Under the pieces are notes generated by a model that was not told the DNA's origin, ran no database searches, and worked only from the letters and a program-made list of their open reading frames with translations. Made by a program: the position numbers and the translations under genes. A stretch of 28,152 bases of DNA. Source: Candidatus Magasanikbacteria bacterium CG_4_10_14_0_2_um_filter_41_10. GTDB lineage: Bacteria > Patescibacteriota > Patescibacteriia > Magasanikbacterales > UBA922. The stretch spans positions 1 to 28,152 of the forward strand of contig PFPJ01000029.1 of NCBI GenBank assembly GCA_002792995.1, given 5' to 3'. This document shows, in pieces, positions 13,796-21,526 of the stretch; positions within the stretch are counted from its first letter, which is position 1, and each line of letters opens with the position of its first letter.

Positions 13796-16700
13796 TCCTA
13801 CAAGAATTGCAGTGATACCTCCGGCTGTTGCCGTAAGATATTTTTGTGTAAGTTCTTTAGTATTTTCTTCTTTGGTTGCTTCTTTTTTTACAATCACATC
13901 TTCAACGACCCCAGTTTTTACAATATCAGTTGCCGTGCGTGGTAGGAGTCTATACCCACTTTTTGTTTGGCTTACAATGCCCTCGACGTTTACCAGATCT
14001 CCGAGTTGATATGTTTTTGGATTGATACCTGCGCCGCGTTTGAAATACACTTGGATTTCATCACTGCCATCGTCAACATACATATAGGATGATTTTATTT
14101 CTGTTATCTCGCCATGGACTTCGATAAGACTTCCTTCGTATGTTTCATTGATTGTTGCGATGTCTACAGGTTTTGCATTGGGGAGTGCCTCATGATCAAG
14201 AACCTTAATATCTTGTTCACCACTTGTTTTTACCCGTGTTTCTCCTGATATTTCAGAAATTTCTCCTGTAACTTGGATGACATCGCCAAGGTCCATGTCT
14301 GGAAATGCTTTACTATTCATATAGACTTGTACACCAGCTGGTTCTGTATCTGTGGATGTTGCTGCTGCAACCATATAGAAATATTGCGATCCAAATACAT
14401 CTGGGAGGACAGCAACAGTTCCTGTCGTGGTAATCATATCACCGATGTCTTCATTTCGAAGTCCTGCAAGTGTGGTTGCTATCACCGGTTTTACCATTTT
14501 ACTTTTTGTAGTTGTTGTTTTTGTTTTTTTTGTATCGTCCGGGGGAGAAACAATATTTGCTTCACCCGGTGTAAGAGTGCTGGTCCATGTCCATTCATCA
14601 TTTTCGTCTCTCACATAGCTGTGTCCTTCGAGGACATCATCAAAACGAACATCACGAAGAACCGTTCCGTCTGGATAGAGAATGCGCGCGCTATCGCTGG
14701 TATTATTCAGTGCAAGTTTTGTATCTTGTCTGCCAAAGACCATGTAGGCGCCAGGTGCAATCGTTGTATCTTTTGGAATCGTATATGCGCGTGAGCCACC
14801 TTCTTCGTCATCAAGTTTTATATCGGTGAGGTCGATTGCTGTGTCTGTTGGATTGTAAAGTTCTATAAACTCTGTGGTATCAGATCCTTGTGGGTTTGGA
14901 AATATTTCAGAAATCTCTATTTTGTCTACAGGCGTTGTTGCCTTGAATCCACCTGCAAACGAGAGTGTATTTTTGACAGAAACAATAACTTCTTTGCTAC
15001 TCGTATTGCCAGACGCATCGGTTGCTGCAAGTGTGACAGTATAGGTTCCTTCTGTATTGAATACATGTTCTACGATGTCACCTTCATCAGTACTGTTGTC
15101 TCCAAATGTCCACACAAACGTAATGGTTTCGGATTCTGGATCCGTAGTGTCGGATGCATCAAAAAGAACGTGTTGTCCGACAGCAACTTCTGGATCAACC
15201 GTGATTGCAATAATCGGTGCAGCACTTTTTCCTTCTATAACATTTGCTTCACTCGGAGTGACTTCGGTCGTCCATGCCCAGGAGCCATCTTCTTTTCGTG
15301 CCCAACTTTGTCCTTCTGCTGCACTCCCGGTAAAGTGTGTTTTTTCGACCATCGCACCATTGGGATCATAGAGACCTACTTCTTCACCACCGCTGTTGTT
15401 GAGTGCAATGCCAGTGGTGGCGCGTTTTAGTACCAAATATGCGCCTGGTGTCAGATGTCCGTCTGTTATGGTGTACCGTTTTTTCGAACTATCACCGAGT
15501 TTCCAATTGGTGATGTCGACGGTTTCTGCGCCAGCATTATAGAGTTCAATAAATTCATCATCGCTATCAGATCCAGGCGGATTTGGATATATTTCATTGA
15601 TGTGAACACTACTAGAAAATATTTTGGTTCCAAGAATTTGTCCTGTTCCTGTGCCATCTGTGGTATTGAGAGAAATAATATTTGTTTTTCCTTTTGTAAT
15701 CGTGTCAGTGAGAACAAAATCATAAAAATCGTTGTTTGCATCAAGGCCATCAAGACGTCGTGCAAGACTTAATGGATCTTGTGCGATTGGTGCATTGTCG
15801 CTTGTGTTGCCATCATCCCAATTGCCATACGTGACTCGGTCAATTTCTTTTCCACCTGGGTCAATGAGAAATACTTCGTCACCACTATTGTTTAGATTTC
15901 CTTTGGGTGAGTCGACGACAAAAAATCCATGTGCGTTGATATCGCCATTGAGCGTGGTTTTTGCTTCACTGCCATCTTCTACCCACCAGCCTTTCAGAGA
16001 AATAGATTCGTCACTGGTATTAAATAATTCTACAAATTCTTCTTCACCATCTTGTGGATCAGAAACAAGTTCATTTATCACTACGACACCTTCTTCATAT
16101 GTTTTTGTCGGCACAATTATATTTCCTCCTCCACCACCAGATGATGGTGCGGGCGTTTCTGTTGGTGTTGGTGCTGTGATACTATTTTTTTCTCCTTTGG
16201 TTGGTGTGGTTGTTTTTTGCCATGTACCACGTTCATCTATAGCGAGTGCGTTTCCTTTTTCTGGTACGTCGACTGTTGCGTTTTCCCAATTTCCGTATGC
16301 AACACTGTCGACACTCTGGTTTTCTGGGTTAAAGAGTGCAATGAGGTCTCCGCTGTTGTTGAGTTTGTTTGTAGAAAGTTCTATGACTATAAATCCATTC
16401 GCATCAATCGTCGACGTTGGCGAAACGATGACGCCGGCGCCGTCGTGAAGTGTCCATCCTGTGAGGTAAGCTGTCGATGTGGTAGTATTGAACAATTCTA
16501 TCCATTCATGCTCGTCTGTATTTGGATTTGGTACAAACTCGTTGATTCGAATTGAGGAGCTGGTTGTTGGTGTGGGTGTTTCTTCTTGAATTTCGTTTTG
16601 AAGAATGGTGATCAGAGTAGACGTATTGCTACTCAGTCCATCTGTATCAGTGACCGTCAGTGTTATGGTATATGATCCTGCGTTTGTGTATTCGTGTGGG

Positions 16701-17416
16701 GTTATTGCATCTGCACCACTTGTCTCATCTCCGAAGTCCCAGATGTAAGATGCAATGCTGGTGTCGTCAGTTGAGCTTGTCGCATCAAATAATATATTTG
16801 TGTTGACGTTCGTCGTGGAGGTAGAAATAGTAAACAGTGCAATTGGTGGTTCGTTTGTATCGGCAGGTTCGTTATTCACCCGCCAATAATTTTGTTTTCC
16901 CACTGTATTCCCGTTTGGGTGTTCTTTCCAATTTGTTGCACCGTAATCTTGTATAGTTGGATCTATTCGTTCAAGAGAAAAATTTGTTGCATTGATATAG
17001 GTAAATTGTTCTATGATATCTCCTTGTGCATTTTTGAGACCTATTTCTTCACCACCTTCATTCAATGTATTCCAGGAACTATCAAAAATAGGTACGGTGA
17101 TATTTGGATATTTCGTAAGAAATTGTCCATTGTTTTGTGTGATGACGGCATACTGTCCTGAGGCTATGGTTGCGTCATCTCCTTGGACCAGTGTGAGTCC
17201 ATGGTTGGTGTTTGCTTCCAGAAATTTCCATCCTGTGAGATCTATAGGAGCATCACTGGCATTGTATATTTCCACCCATTCATCGCCACTGGGTTCTGTC
17301 GCCCCTATTTCTGTGATAACAATACTCGGTGCATCACTTTTTGCACTTGTAGAAAATAAAAACACACTCGCAAGGATGCTTAGTGTGCAAAGAAAAAGAA
17401 TGATGTCTTGTTTCAT
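13721..17416 (-). CDS. Giant surface protein with lamin-tail, PKD and OB-fold domains, C-terminal membrane anchor
   Basis: 1231 residues. A signal peptide (1-27) is followed by five lamin-tail (LTD) domains, each opening with a phrase like ITEIGA..EWVEIYNAS or INEIYPNP..EFIELYNAG, at about 30-140, 290-390, 440-545, 605-705 and 830-930. PKD domains (WDFGDETSG; WTFGDNSTDEG) sit near 190-270 and 720-805. Two OB-fold nucleic-acid-binding-like domains (GVQVYMNSKAF..LGDVIQVTGEI; EIQVYFKRGAG..LGDLVNVEGIV) occupy about 970-1075 and 1090-1180. A transmembrane helix near 1195-1215 and a basic RRKRKEE tail end the chain. LTD and OB modules on the cell surface of CPR bacteria have been linked to DNA binding or nuclease-type proteins; capture of extracellular DNA is an inference. 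Low-complexity linkers rich in Thr, Pro and Gly separate domains. GGGGG lies two bases before the ATG. Confidence 0.9.
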   Translation of the reverse strand: MKQDIILFLCTLSILASVFLFSTSAKSDAPSIVITEIGATEPSGDEWVEIYNASDAPIDLTGWKFLEANTNHGLTLVQGDDATIASGQYAVITQNNGQFLTKYPNITVPIFDSSWNTLNEGGEEIGLKNAQGDIIEQFTYINATNFSLERIDPTIQDYGATNWKEHPNGNTVGKQNYWRVNNEPADTNEPPIALFTISTSTTNVNTNILFDATSSTDDTSIASYIWDFGDETSGADAITPHEYTNAGSYTITLTVTDTDGLSSNTSTLITILQNEIQEETPTPTTSSSIRINEFVPNPNTDEHEWIELFNTTTSTAYLTGWTLHDGAGVIVSPTSTIDANGFIVIELSTNKLNNSGDLIALFNPENQSVDSVAYGNWENATVDVPEKGNALAIDERGTWQKTTTPTKGEKNSITAPTPTETPAPSSGGGGGNIIVPTKTYEEGVVVINELVSDPQDGEEEFVELFNTSDESISLKGWWVEDGSEAKTTLNGDINAHGFFVVDSPKGNLNNSGDEVFLIDPGGKEIDRVTYGNWDDGNTSDNAPIAQDPLSLARRLDGLDANNDFYDFVLTDTITKGKTNIISLNTTDGTGTGQILGTKIFSSSVHINEIYPNPPGSDSDDEFIELYNAGAETVDITNWKLGDSSKKRYTITDGHLTPGAYLVLKRATTGIALNNSGGEEVGLYDPNGAMVEKTHFTGSAAEGQSWARKEDGSWAWTTEVTPSEANVIEGKSAAPIIAITVDPEVAVGQHVLFDASDTTDPESETITFVWTFGDNSTDEGDIVEHVFNTEGTYTVTLAATDASGNTSSKEVIVSVKNTLSFAGGFKATTPVDKIEISEIFPNPQGSDTTEFIELYNPTDTAIDLTDIKLDDEEGGSRAYTIPKDTTIAPGAYMVFGRQDTKLALNNTSDSARILYPDGTVLRDVRFDDVLEGHSYVRDENDEWTWTSTLTPGEANIVSPPDDTKKTKTTTTKSKMVKPVIATTLAGLRNEDIGDMITTTGTVAVLPDVFGSQYFYMVAAATSTDTEPAGVQVYMNSKAFPDMDLGDVIQVTGEISEISGETRVKTSGEQDIKVLDHEALPNAKPVDIATINETYEGSLIEVHGEITEIKSSYMYVDDGSDEIQVYFKRGAGINPKTYQLGDLVNVEGIVSQTKSGYRLLPRTATDIVKTGVVEDVIVKKEATKEENTKELTQKYLTATAGGITAILVGLVAKIENSPFKKIILFFRRKRKEE

Positions 17417-17454
17417 ATCCCCCCTTTAAGAATGAAAAATTACATGATAAAGGA

Positions 17455-17483
17455 AGTATACAAAATCTAGAATTTTTTCGCAA
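17455..17483 (-). promoter_or_regulatory. Promoter of the giant surface-protein gene
   Basis: Minus-strand TTGCGA (17478-17483), 17-base spacer, TATACT (17455-17460); predicted start near 17448, leader about 32 bases. Confidence 0.6.
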
Positions 17484-17540
17484 AAAAAGTTGTCGCTGTC
17501 ATCCGGACGACGCTCCCCTCTGAAGCGTTGTCCGGATGAC
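17479..17540 (-). terminator. Large hairpin terminator of GC-rich island 4
   Basis: A 17-pair stem with one G-U (17498-17514 with 17524-17540) and a nine-base loop follows the 75-residue gene on the minus strand. A run of seven Ts (minus strand, 17482-17488) comes nine bases after the stem. The T run abuts the -35 of the next promoter. Confidence 0.75.
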
Positions 17541-17568
17541 GGTGTTTGTGTCGGCGGTGCGTCGTCGC

Positions 17569-17796
17569 TCATGCGATCTCGCACAACCCCCAGAAGAGAC
17601 ACAGTTCGGTCTCCCTCGAGAAGCACACCGGCTCGTTGGTCGGGAGATCCTCATCGTCGCAGTACATGCGCACGTAGCACTCACCGTGCGACTCGTCGTA
17701 GATCAGGACGCGCTGACACGCGGCCTGTGCACTCTGGCTGGCGAAGATGCCGACCAGAATTAAGGCGAGGGCCGAAGAGATGAGTCCGTGTTTCAT
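17569..17796 (-). CDS. Secreted six-cysteine protein, 75 aa, GC-rich island 4
   Basis: A signal peptide (MKHGLISSALALILVGIFAS, cleavage after SAQA at residue 25) precedes a 50-residue acidic mature chain with six cysteines at 27, 40, 46, 58, 66 and 72, enough for three disulfides. GGAGG stands five bases before the ATG. A promoter (TTGACG-17-TAATCT) and a 17-pair terminator frame the gene, so it is an autonomous unit. GC content is 36 of 60 in 17641-17700. A DsbA-VKOR disulfide-forming pair is encoded in the next operon upstream on the same strand, which would suit its folding (inference). It resembles secreted disulfide-rich peptides in general, but I know no family for it. Confidence 0.78.
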   Translation of the reverse strand: MKHGLISSALALILVGIFASQSAQAACQRVLIYDESHGECYVRMYCDDEDLPTNEPVCFSRETELCLFWGLCEIA

Positions 17797-17846
17797 GGGA
17801 GCCTCCTCAGGAGCTGGAGAAGTGGGTGACGGACAGGCCTAAAAGT

Positions 17847-17875
17847 AGATTACCGAGCTGTGAGGATATCGTCAA
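17847..17875 (-). promoter_or_regulatory. Promoter of the six-cysteine protein gene
   Basis: Minus-strand TTGACG (17870-17875), 17-base spacer, TAATCT (17847-17852); start near 17840, leader about 44 bases containing GGAGG. Confidence 0.65.
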
Positions 17876-17893
17876 GTTTGTGTGGAAATATTT

Positions 17894-17936
17894 GAAGATT
17901 ACATTTCAACTACGTTGAAATAAGATTAAAAGACTT
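17894..17936. repeat. Variable-stem palindromic repeat, copy A
   Basis: AGATTAC, then inverted repeat ATTTCAA-CTACG-TTGAAAT (17903-17921), then AAGATTAAAAGACTT. The flanks match copy B at 28031-28070, but the stem sequence differs while pairing is kept. Confidence 0.55.
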
Positions 17937-17962
17937 AAAAATATCTAGTCTTGGAGTCTTTT
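17928..17962 (-). terminator. Terminator downstream of the VKOR gene
   Basis: AAAAGACT (17928-17935) pairs with AGTCTTTT (17955-17962); on the minus strand the hairpin ends in TTTTAATCTTA shortly after the VKOR stop. It can act in both directions. Confidence 0.55.
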
Positions 17963-17970
17963 TTTGTTTC

Positions 17971-18477
17971 TTATATTGTTTCCGTTTGCTCTGGTGGTAG
18001 TGGTATCTTTGTCATTTTATTTTTCTTCAGATACGTCATACCTGTGATAAAGAGCAGTGTAGATGTAATGGCGGATCCGATGCAGTAGATACAGTACGCG
18101 TGGAGAATAATAGATTGTACAACCATGAAGTAGATAGATGCGAACAAACCAATCCATGTGAGTTTTGAAATACAGGAAAGCAATCTTTCTTTTTTCTTAT
18201 CAAGATATGCAATTGAAAGGACGAGAATTGCGAGATAAAAAAGTGATCCAAAAAGCGCAACAGGAATGCCAAATATTTCTGAATAGCTACTACTCGTCAC
18301 TGTGTCACAGCCATGCACAATCGTACAGGTGACAGGGGAACCTGACAATTTTTTTACGGCCAAATACGTGGAATCAACAAATCCAAGTAGTGATATGATG
18401 AGAAAGAATACTGCCCATTTTATGTGCGTTGTTGGTTTTTGTTGTGGCTTTTGATCTAATGTTGAGGGTGTGTCCAT
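17971..18477 (-). CDS. Vitamin K epoxide reductase family (VKOR) disulfide-generating membrane protein
   Basis: A 168-residue membrane protein with about four to five transmembrane segments (20-40, 70-92, 105-125, 135-150). The loop cysteine pair Cys51/Cys57 (VTCTIVHGCD) and the active-site CxxC Cys129/Cys132 (YCIYC) match bacterial VKOR, which re-oxidises DsbA and passes electrons to quinone; it replaces DsbB in many bacteria. It starts five bases after the dsbA-like stop, so the two form a pair in one operon. There is no fused thioredoxin domain; the partner is the separate upstream gene. Start lacks a ribosome site. Confidence 0.92.
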   Translation of the reverse strand: MDTPSTLDQKPQQKPTTHIKWAVFFLIISLLGFVDSTYLAVKKLSGSPVTCTIVHGCDTVTSSSYSEIFGIPVALFGSLFYLAILVLSIAYLDKKKERLLSCISKLTWIGLFASIYFMVVQSIILHAYCIYCIGSAITSTLLFITGMTYLKKNKMTKIPLPPEQTETI

Positions 18478-18482
18478 AGAGA

Positions 18483-19139
18483 TTATTGTGCATCAAGGGT
18501 TGATTGAATAAGAATTTTGAATGCTTGGTATGATCCTGGATTTTGGATTGCATCACCGTTCAGAAAAAATGTTGGGGTTCCTTGAAGTTTCATGGCTGAT
18601 GCACGATTGTAGCTTTCGTTGACGATTGTTTCGACTGATGAACTTGTAAGATCCGTTTTGAACTGCGTACTGTAGAGTCCGAGAGAGGTGGCAAGACTGA
18701 CAAAAAAGTCGGTAGGATCGGTAAGTCCTTCCCATTGTTTTTGTGTATTGAAGAGGACATCGTGCATCTCCCAAAAGTTTCCTTGAATGCTGGCTGCCTC
18801 TGCTGCTTGCGATGCGAGCATTGCATTTGGGTGAATAGTTTTGAGTGGGAAGTGTCGATAGACTACCGCAAGCGTATCTGGGAAATCTTGTGACAGTTGT
18901 TTGACGATTGGATACATCGCGCCACATGCGGGGCATTCAAAATCTGAATATTCGACAAGAGTAACTTTTGCGTTCGTAGGTCCTTGAATATGATCAGTTG
19001 TTTTGACAGTGTCACCGAGTGTTTGGTCGCCACCACTTCCTGCATTGCCACTGCCAAGAGTTGCGAGGAGCCAGACGAGAGCCACAATACCGAGAATAAC
19101 ACCTCCCCAGATAAGACCGCTTTTCATTGATTGGTTCAT
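18483..19139 (-). CDS. Membrane-anchored DsbA-like thiol oxidoreductase
   Basis: 218 residues: a signal anchor (10-29), a Gly/Ser-rich linker, then a thioredoxin-fold DsbA/DsbG-like domain (Thioredoxin_4 type). The active site is Cys69-Pro-Ala-Cys72 in FECPACGAMYP; the cis-proline loop is GTPTFFLNGD near residue 195. It probably introduces disulfides into exported proteins outside the membrane, being recycled by the VKOR encoded five bases downstream. Extracytoplasmic clients in this window include the six-cysteine protein at 17569-17796 (inference). Confidence 0.92.
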   Translation of the reverse strand: MNQSMKSGLIWGGVILGIVALVWLLATLGSGNAGSGGDQTLGDTVKTTDHIQGPTNAKVTLVEYSDFECPACGAMYPIVKQLSQDFPDTLAVVYRHFPLKTIHPNAMLASQAAEAASIQGNFWEMHDVLFNTQKQWEGLTDPTDFFVSLATSLGLYSTQFKTDLTSSSVETIVNESYNRASAMKLQGTPTFFLNGDAIQNPGSYQAFKILIQSTLDAQ

Positions 19140-19188
19140 AACATATGAAATAGTGAGTAAGTAGATGCGTCTTGCGATTGTAACATAT

Positions 19189-19491
19189 TTACATCATCTG
19201 ACGAAAGAGGAGAATGATCAGGCCCATTTGTAACATAAAAATGAGCAAAAGTACGATTTGGAATGATATTTTTTTTGTTTTGTGACGAAAGAGTTTCATT
19301 CCAAACAATGCTCCAAGCGTGCCACCCAAGAGTGACAGGAACCACAGTACTTTTTCAGGTGTTCGCGAGTTTCCTCGTTGTGCTTGAATTTTATCTACCC
19401 CAAACATGATGAAGGCAATGGTATTGATGAGTAAAAGATATACGACAACACCTTGTACAAGGAGAGAAAATTGAAAAAACGATATATCCAT
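19189..19491 (-). CDS. DUF1294 membrane protein
   Basis: A 100-residue protein with the DUF1294 signature: a first transmembrane helix (11-30), then FGVDKIQAQRGNSRTPEKVLWFLSLLGGTLGALFGMKLFRHKTKKISF and a final helix (78-96); those phrases are highlighted here only by their key residues DK, RTPE, LGGxxGA and FRHKT. Function unknown. It starts one base after the stop of the PH-domain gene, so it is surely co-transcribed, and stands 49 bases before dsbA. Confidence 0.9.
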   Translation of the reverse strand: MDISFFQFSLLVQGVVVYLLLINTIAFIMFGVDKIQAQRGNSRTPEKVLWFLSLLGGTLGALFGMKLFRHKTKKISFQIVLLLIFMLQMGLIILLFRQMM

Positions 19492-19492
19492 A

Positions 19493-20041
19493 TTACATTG
19501 CTTCGTCGCGTTGATGATATTTTCTATCTTCCTCAGAAAGTTTTATGAGATCTTCTCTGATTTTGTTTGGATGCGCGACTGCATAGAATACAATGTGTGT
19601 GTTTGACGATGCTGTCTTGACACTCACATCTGCATAATTGAACAGTGTCGCAAACATTCCGTGCATTTCTACAGTGACATCTTGGATACGGAAGAGATCT
19701 AATTCTGTGATAGATCGAGCAAACAGATTGTGCTGTTCTATATCAATGATTCTATCATTTGTCACGATCCAAAGATCTAAATAATAATCGATGAAACGAA
19801 CATAAAATAAAAGATACATGGTGAGTGTATAGGCACTCACCAAAAGGACAAGAAGTGGGTAGGAACGAGGCCCCATGAGTAATTCTGGAAAGATTCTGGA
19901 AATGAGGGCATAGAGAATCACGGGGACGAGGAGGAGGACCAAAAAAAGAAATGCGATAGGAATAAACGTGATCGGATGTCGTCTGATTTCGTACACAATT
20001 TGTTCGTACGATTTTTGTTTGATAAGTTCGCCGAGATGCAT
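19493..20041 (-). CDS. Bacterial PH-domain (YdbS/bPH_2-like) membrane protein
   Basis: 182 residues from the ATG at 20041. A longer reading frame exists but would overlap the upstream gene, and the residues before MHLGEL lack family features. Two transmembrane helices (about 24-46 and 60-82) are followed by a bPH domain with DLWIVTNDRIIDIEQHNLF and ITELDLFRIQDVTVE, typical of the YdbS/DUF304 family. The role of this family is poorly known; membrane stress or envelope functions are proposed. Part of the five-gene operon 20321-17971. Confidence 0.85.
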   Translation of the reverse strand: MHLGELIKQKSYEQIVYEIRRHPITFIPIAFLFLVLLLVPVILYALISRIFPELLMGPRSYPLLVLLVSAYTLTMYLLFYVRFIDYYLDLWIVTNDRIIDIEQHNLFARSITELDLFRIQDVTVEMHGMFATLFNYADVSVKTASSNTHIVFYAVAHPNKIREDLIKLSEEDRKYHQRDEAM

Positions 20042-20051
20042 AGGAGAACGA

Positions 20052-20321
20052 TTAAAATGATGTCCCGCTAGGGCCAGTAAACCAAGAGGAATCAAACACA
20101 ATGACTGCCGTGGTCCAATTGACATCGACAAGAAGAGACATTGTGAGATACATGGTGAGGACAGTGAGAGCCAAAATAAAGAAAGACATGGTAAAACTTA
20201 CAATCGTAAACGATGCTGTCATGACCACATGATAAAAATCAATAAGTGCGAATATCAAAAATATCGCAAAAAAAATGAGAAAGAGAAAGAGAAATACATA
20301 CAGGGGAATAGCGACAGACAT
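20052..20321 (-). CDS. Small hydrophobic membrane protein, 89 aa
   Basis: Unrecognised. Two or three hydrophobic segments (about 4-29 and 33-68) make up most of the chain, with few charged residues. It ends 10 bases before the PH-domain gene and so heads that operon. There is no ribosome site; the ATG at 20321 follows an A/T-rich repeat-like stretch. Confidence 0.6.
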   Translation of the reverse strand: MSVAIPLYVFLFLFLIFFAIFLIFALIDFYHVVMTASFTIVSFTMSFFILALTVLTMYLTMSLLVDVNWTTAVIVFDSSWFTGPSGTSF

Positions 20322-20327
20322 ATAAAT

Positions 20328-20361
20328 AATTTCAAATTCCTAATTTCTAATAAAATTCTAA
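20328..20361. repeat. AT-rich repeat of AATTTC/AATTCT words
   Basis: The stretch AATTTCAAATTCCTAATTTC and its continuation recall the tandem words in epmA (9735-9761) and transketolase (4091-4115). It fills the gap between ruvB and the membrane-protein gene. Confidence 0.35.
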
Positions 20362-20374
20362 TATACGAACTCTC

Positions 20375-21418
20375 TTACAACAGTGCTGTCTGCGTTGTTA
20401 CAATGGCACTAAAATGGTCATGCGCGCGTGGGGTTGTTTTTCTTCCTCGGGGGGTGCGTTCGAGCATGCCGATCTGGATGAGATACGGTTCGTAAATAGT
20501 TTCTATGGTTTCCATTTCTTCTGCGGTTGCTGCTGCGAGCGTGTTCAATCCTACAGGGCCACCGTTAAATCCACTGATAATTGTTTTCAAAATTTTTCGG
20601 TCCACTTCATCGAGACCGTGTTCATCTATGAGGAGCATGTCGAGTGCACCATGTGCTGCTTGGAGCGATATCGTGCCGTCGTGTTTTACTTCTGCGTAGT
20701 CTCGGACACGTTTCAAGAGGCGATTTGCGATACGCGGGGTTCTCCTTGCGCGTCCTGCGATGAGATTTGTTGCTTCGTCAGCGATGGTTACTTCGAGAAG
20801 GCGGGCATTGCGGTGGACTATTTTTTCCATATCTTCTGGTTCATAAAATTCCAGATGATACACGTGTCCAAAGCGGTCGCGCAATGGTCCAGAGAGAAGA
20901 TTCATTTTTGTCGTAGCGCCGATGAGGGTAAAACGTTCGAGTGGCATGCGAAGCGTCCGTGCTGCTGGGCCTTTGCCGACAATAAGATCGAGGACATAGT
21001 CTTCCATTGCACTATAGAGGACTTCTTCGATGGTTTTGTTCATGCGGTGGATTTCGTCTATAAAGAGAATATCGCCACGGCCGAGGTTTGTGAGGATTGC
21101 TGCAATATCACCTACCCGTTCGAGTGCTGGGCCTGCCGTTGTTTTTATCTTTACGCCCATTTCGCTGGCAATAATACCTGCAAGCGTGGTTTTTCCTAAT
21201 CCTGGGTTGCCGTACAGCAGGACATGCTCCATAGCCTCATTTCTGCCCTTAGCGGCTTCTATTGAGATGGAGAGGGGTTCTTTTATCTTTTCCTGTCCAA
21301 CAAAATCAAAGAGCGTCTGTGGACGCAGATTGATATCCATATCGATTTCGGTCTCTTCTATTTCTGGTGCAACGAGACGATCTGGGATTGATTCTGTATC
21401 TTGTGAGGAGAGGATCAT
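20375..21418 (-). CDS. ruvB: Holliday junction branch migration helicase RuvB
   Basis: A 347-residue AAA+ motor that with RuvA drives branch migration. Walker A is GNPGLGKTTLAG (about 70-81), Walker B is ILFIDEIHRMN, sensor 1 lies in TLIGATTKMN, the arginine finger region is GPLRDRFG, and the C-terminal winged helix carries RTPRIANRLLKRVRD and YLIQIGMLERTPRGR. RuvA and RuvC are not in the window, so ruvB is separated from its usual partners. The start codon abuts a GGATTACACAGA repeat, and a promoter lies about 50 bases upstream. Confidence 0.97.
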   Translation of the reverse strand: MILSSQDTESIPDRLVAPEIEETEIDMDINLRPQTLFDFVGQEKIKEPLSISIEAAKGRNEAMEHVLLYGNPGLGKTTLAGIIASEMGVKIKTTAGPALERVGDIAAILTNLGRGDILFIDEIHRMNKTIEEVLYSAMEDYVLDLIVGKGPAARTLRMPLERFTLIGATTKMNLLSGPLRDRFGHVYHLEFYEPEDMEKIVHRNARLLEVTIADEATNLIAGRARRTPRIANRLLKRVRDYAEVKHDGTISLQAAHGALDMLLIDEHGLDEVDRKILKTIISGFNGGPVGLNTLAAATAEEMETIETIYEPYLIQIGMLERTPRGRKTTPRAHDHFSAIVTTQTALL

Positions 21419-21422
21419 ATTC

Positions 21423-21460
21423 AGGGATTACACAGAAATATACAGATTCCGCTGAATATT
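21423..21460. repeat. Dispersed repeat with GGATTACACAGA core, copy 2
   Basis: GGGATTACACAGA and TACAGATTCCGCTGAAT lie directly before the ruvB start. The core 21425-21436 equals 3217-3228 but is in the opposite orientation relative to the adjacent gene. Confidence 0.5.
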
Positions 21461-21471
21461 TGTGTGATTGT

Positions 21472-21500
21472 ATTGTACGGGAAGAGGAGGGGGAAATCAA
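21472..21500 (-). promoter_or_regulatory. Promoter of ruvB
   Basis: Minus-strand TTGATT (21495-21500), 17-base spacer, TACAAT (21472-21477); the transcript would start near 21465 and include the repeat. Confidence 0.65.
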
Positions 21501-21526
21501 TGATATATGTATTAAGATTTTTTACA

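Noticed and set aside
15732..16448. A 238-codon frame on + opposite the giant surface-protein gene, and several other long frames there
   Set aside because: They are antisense shadows of a gene with clear domains, have no ribosome site or promoter, and their products are low-complexity Ser/Pro/Cys-rich.
19493..20131. Longer N-terminus for the PH-domain protein (start at 20131)
   Set aside because: It would overlap most of the 3' end of the membrane-protein gene; the start at 20041 fits the operon spacing and the family length.
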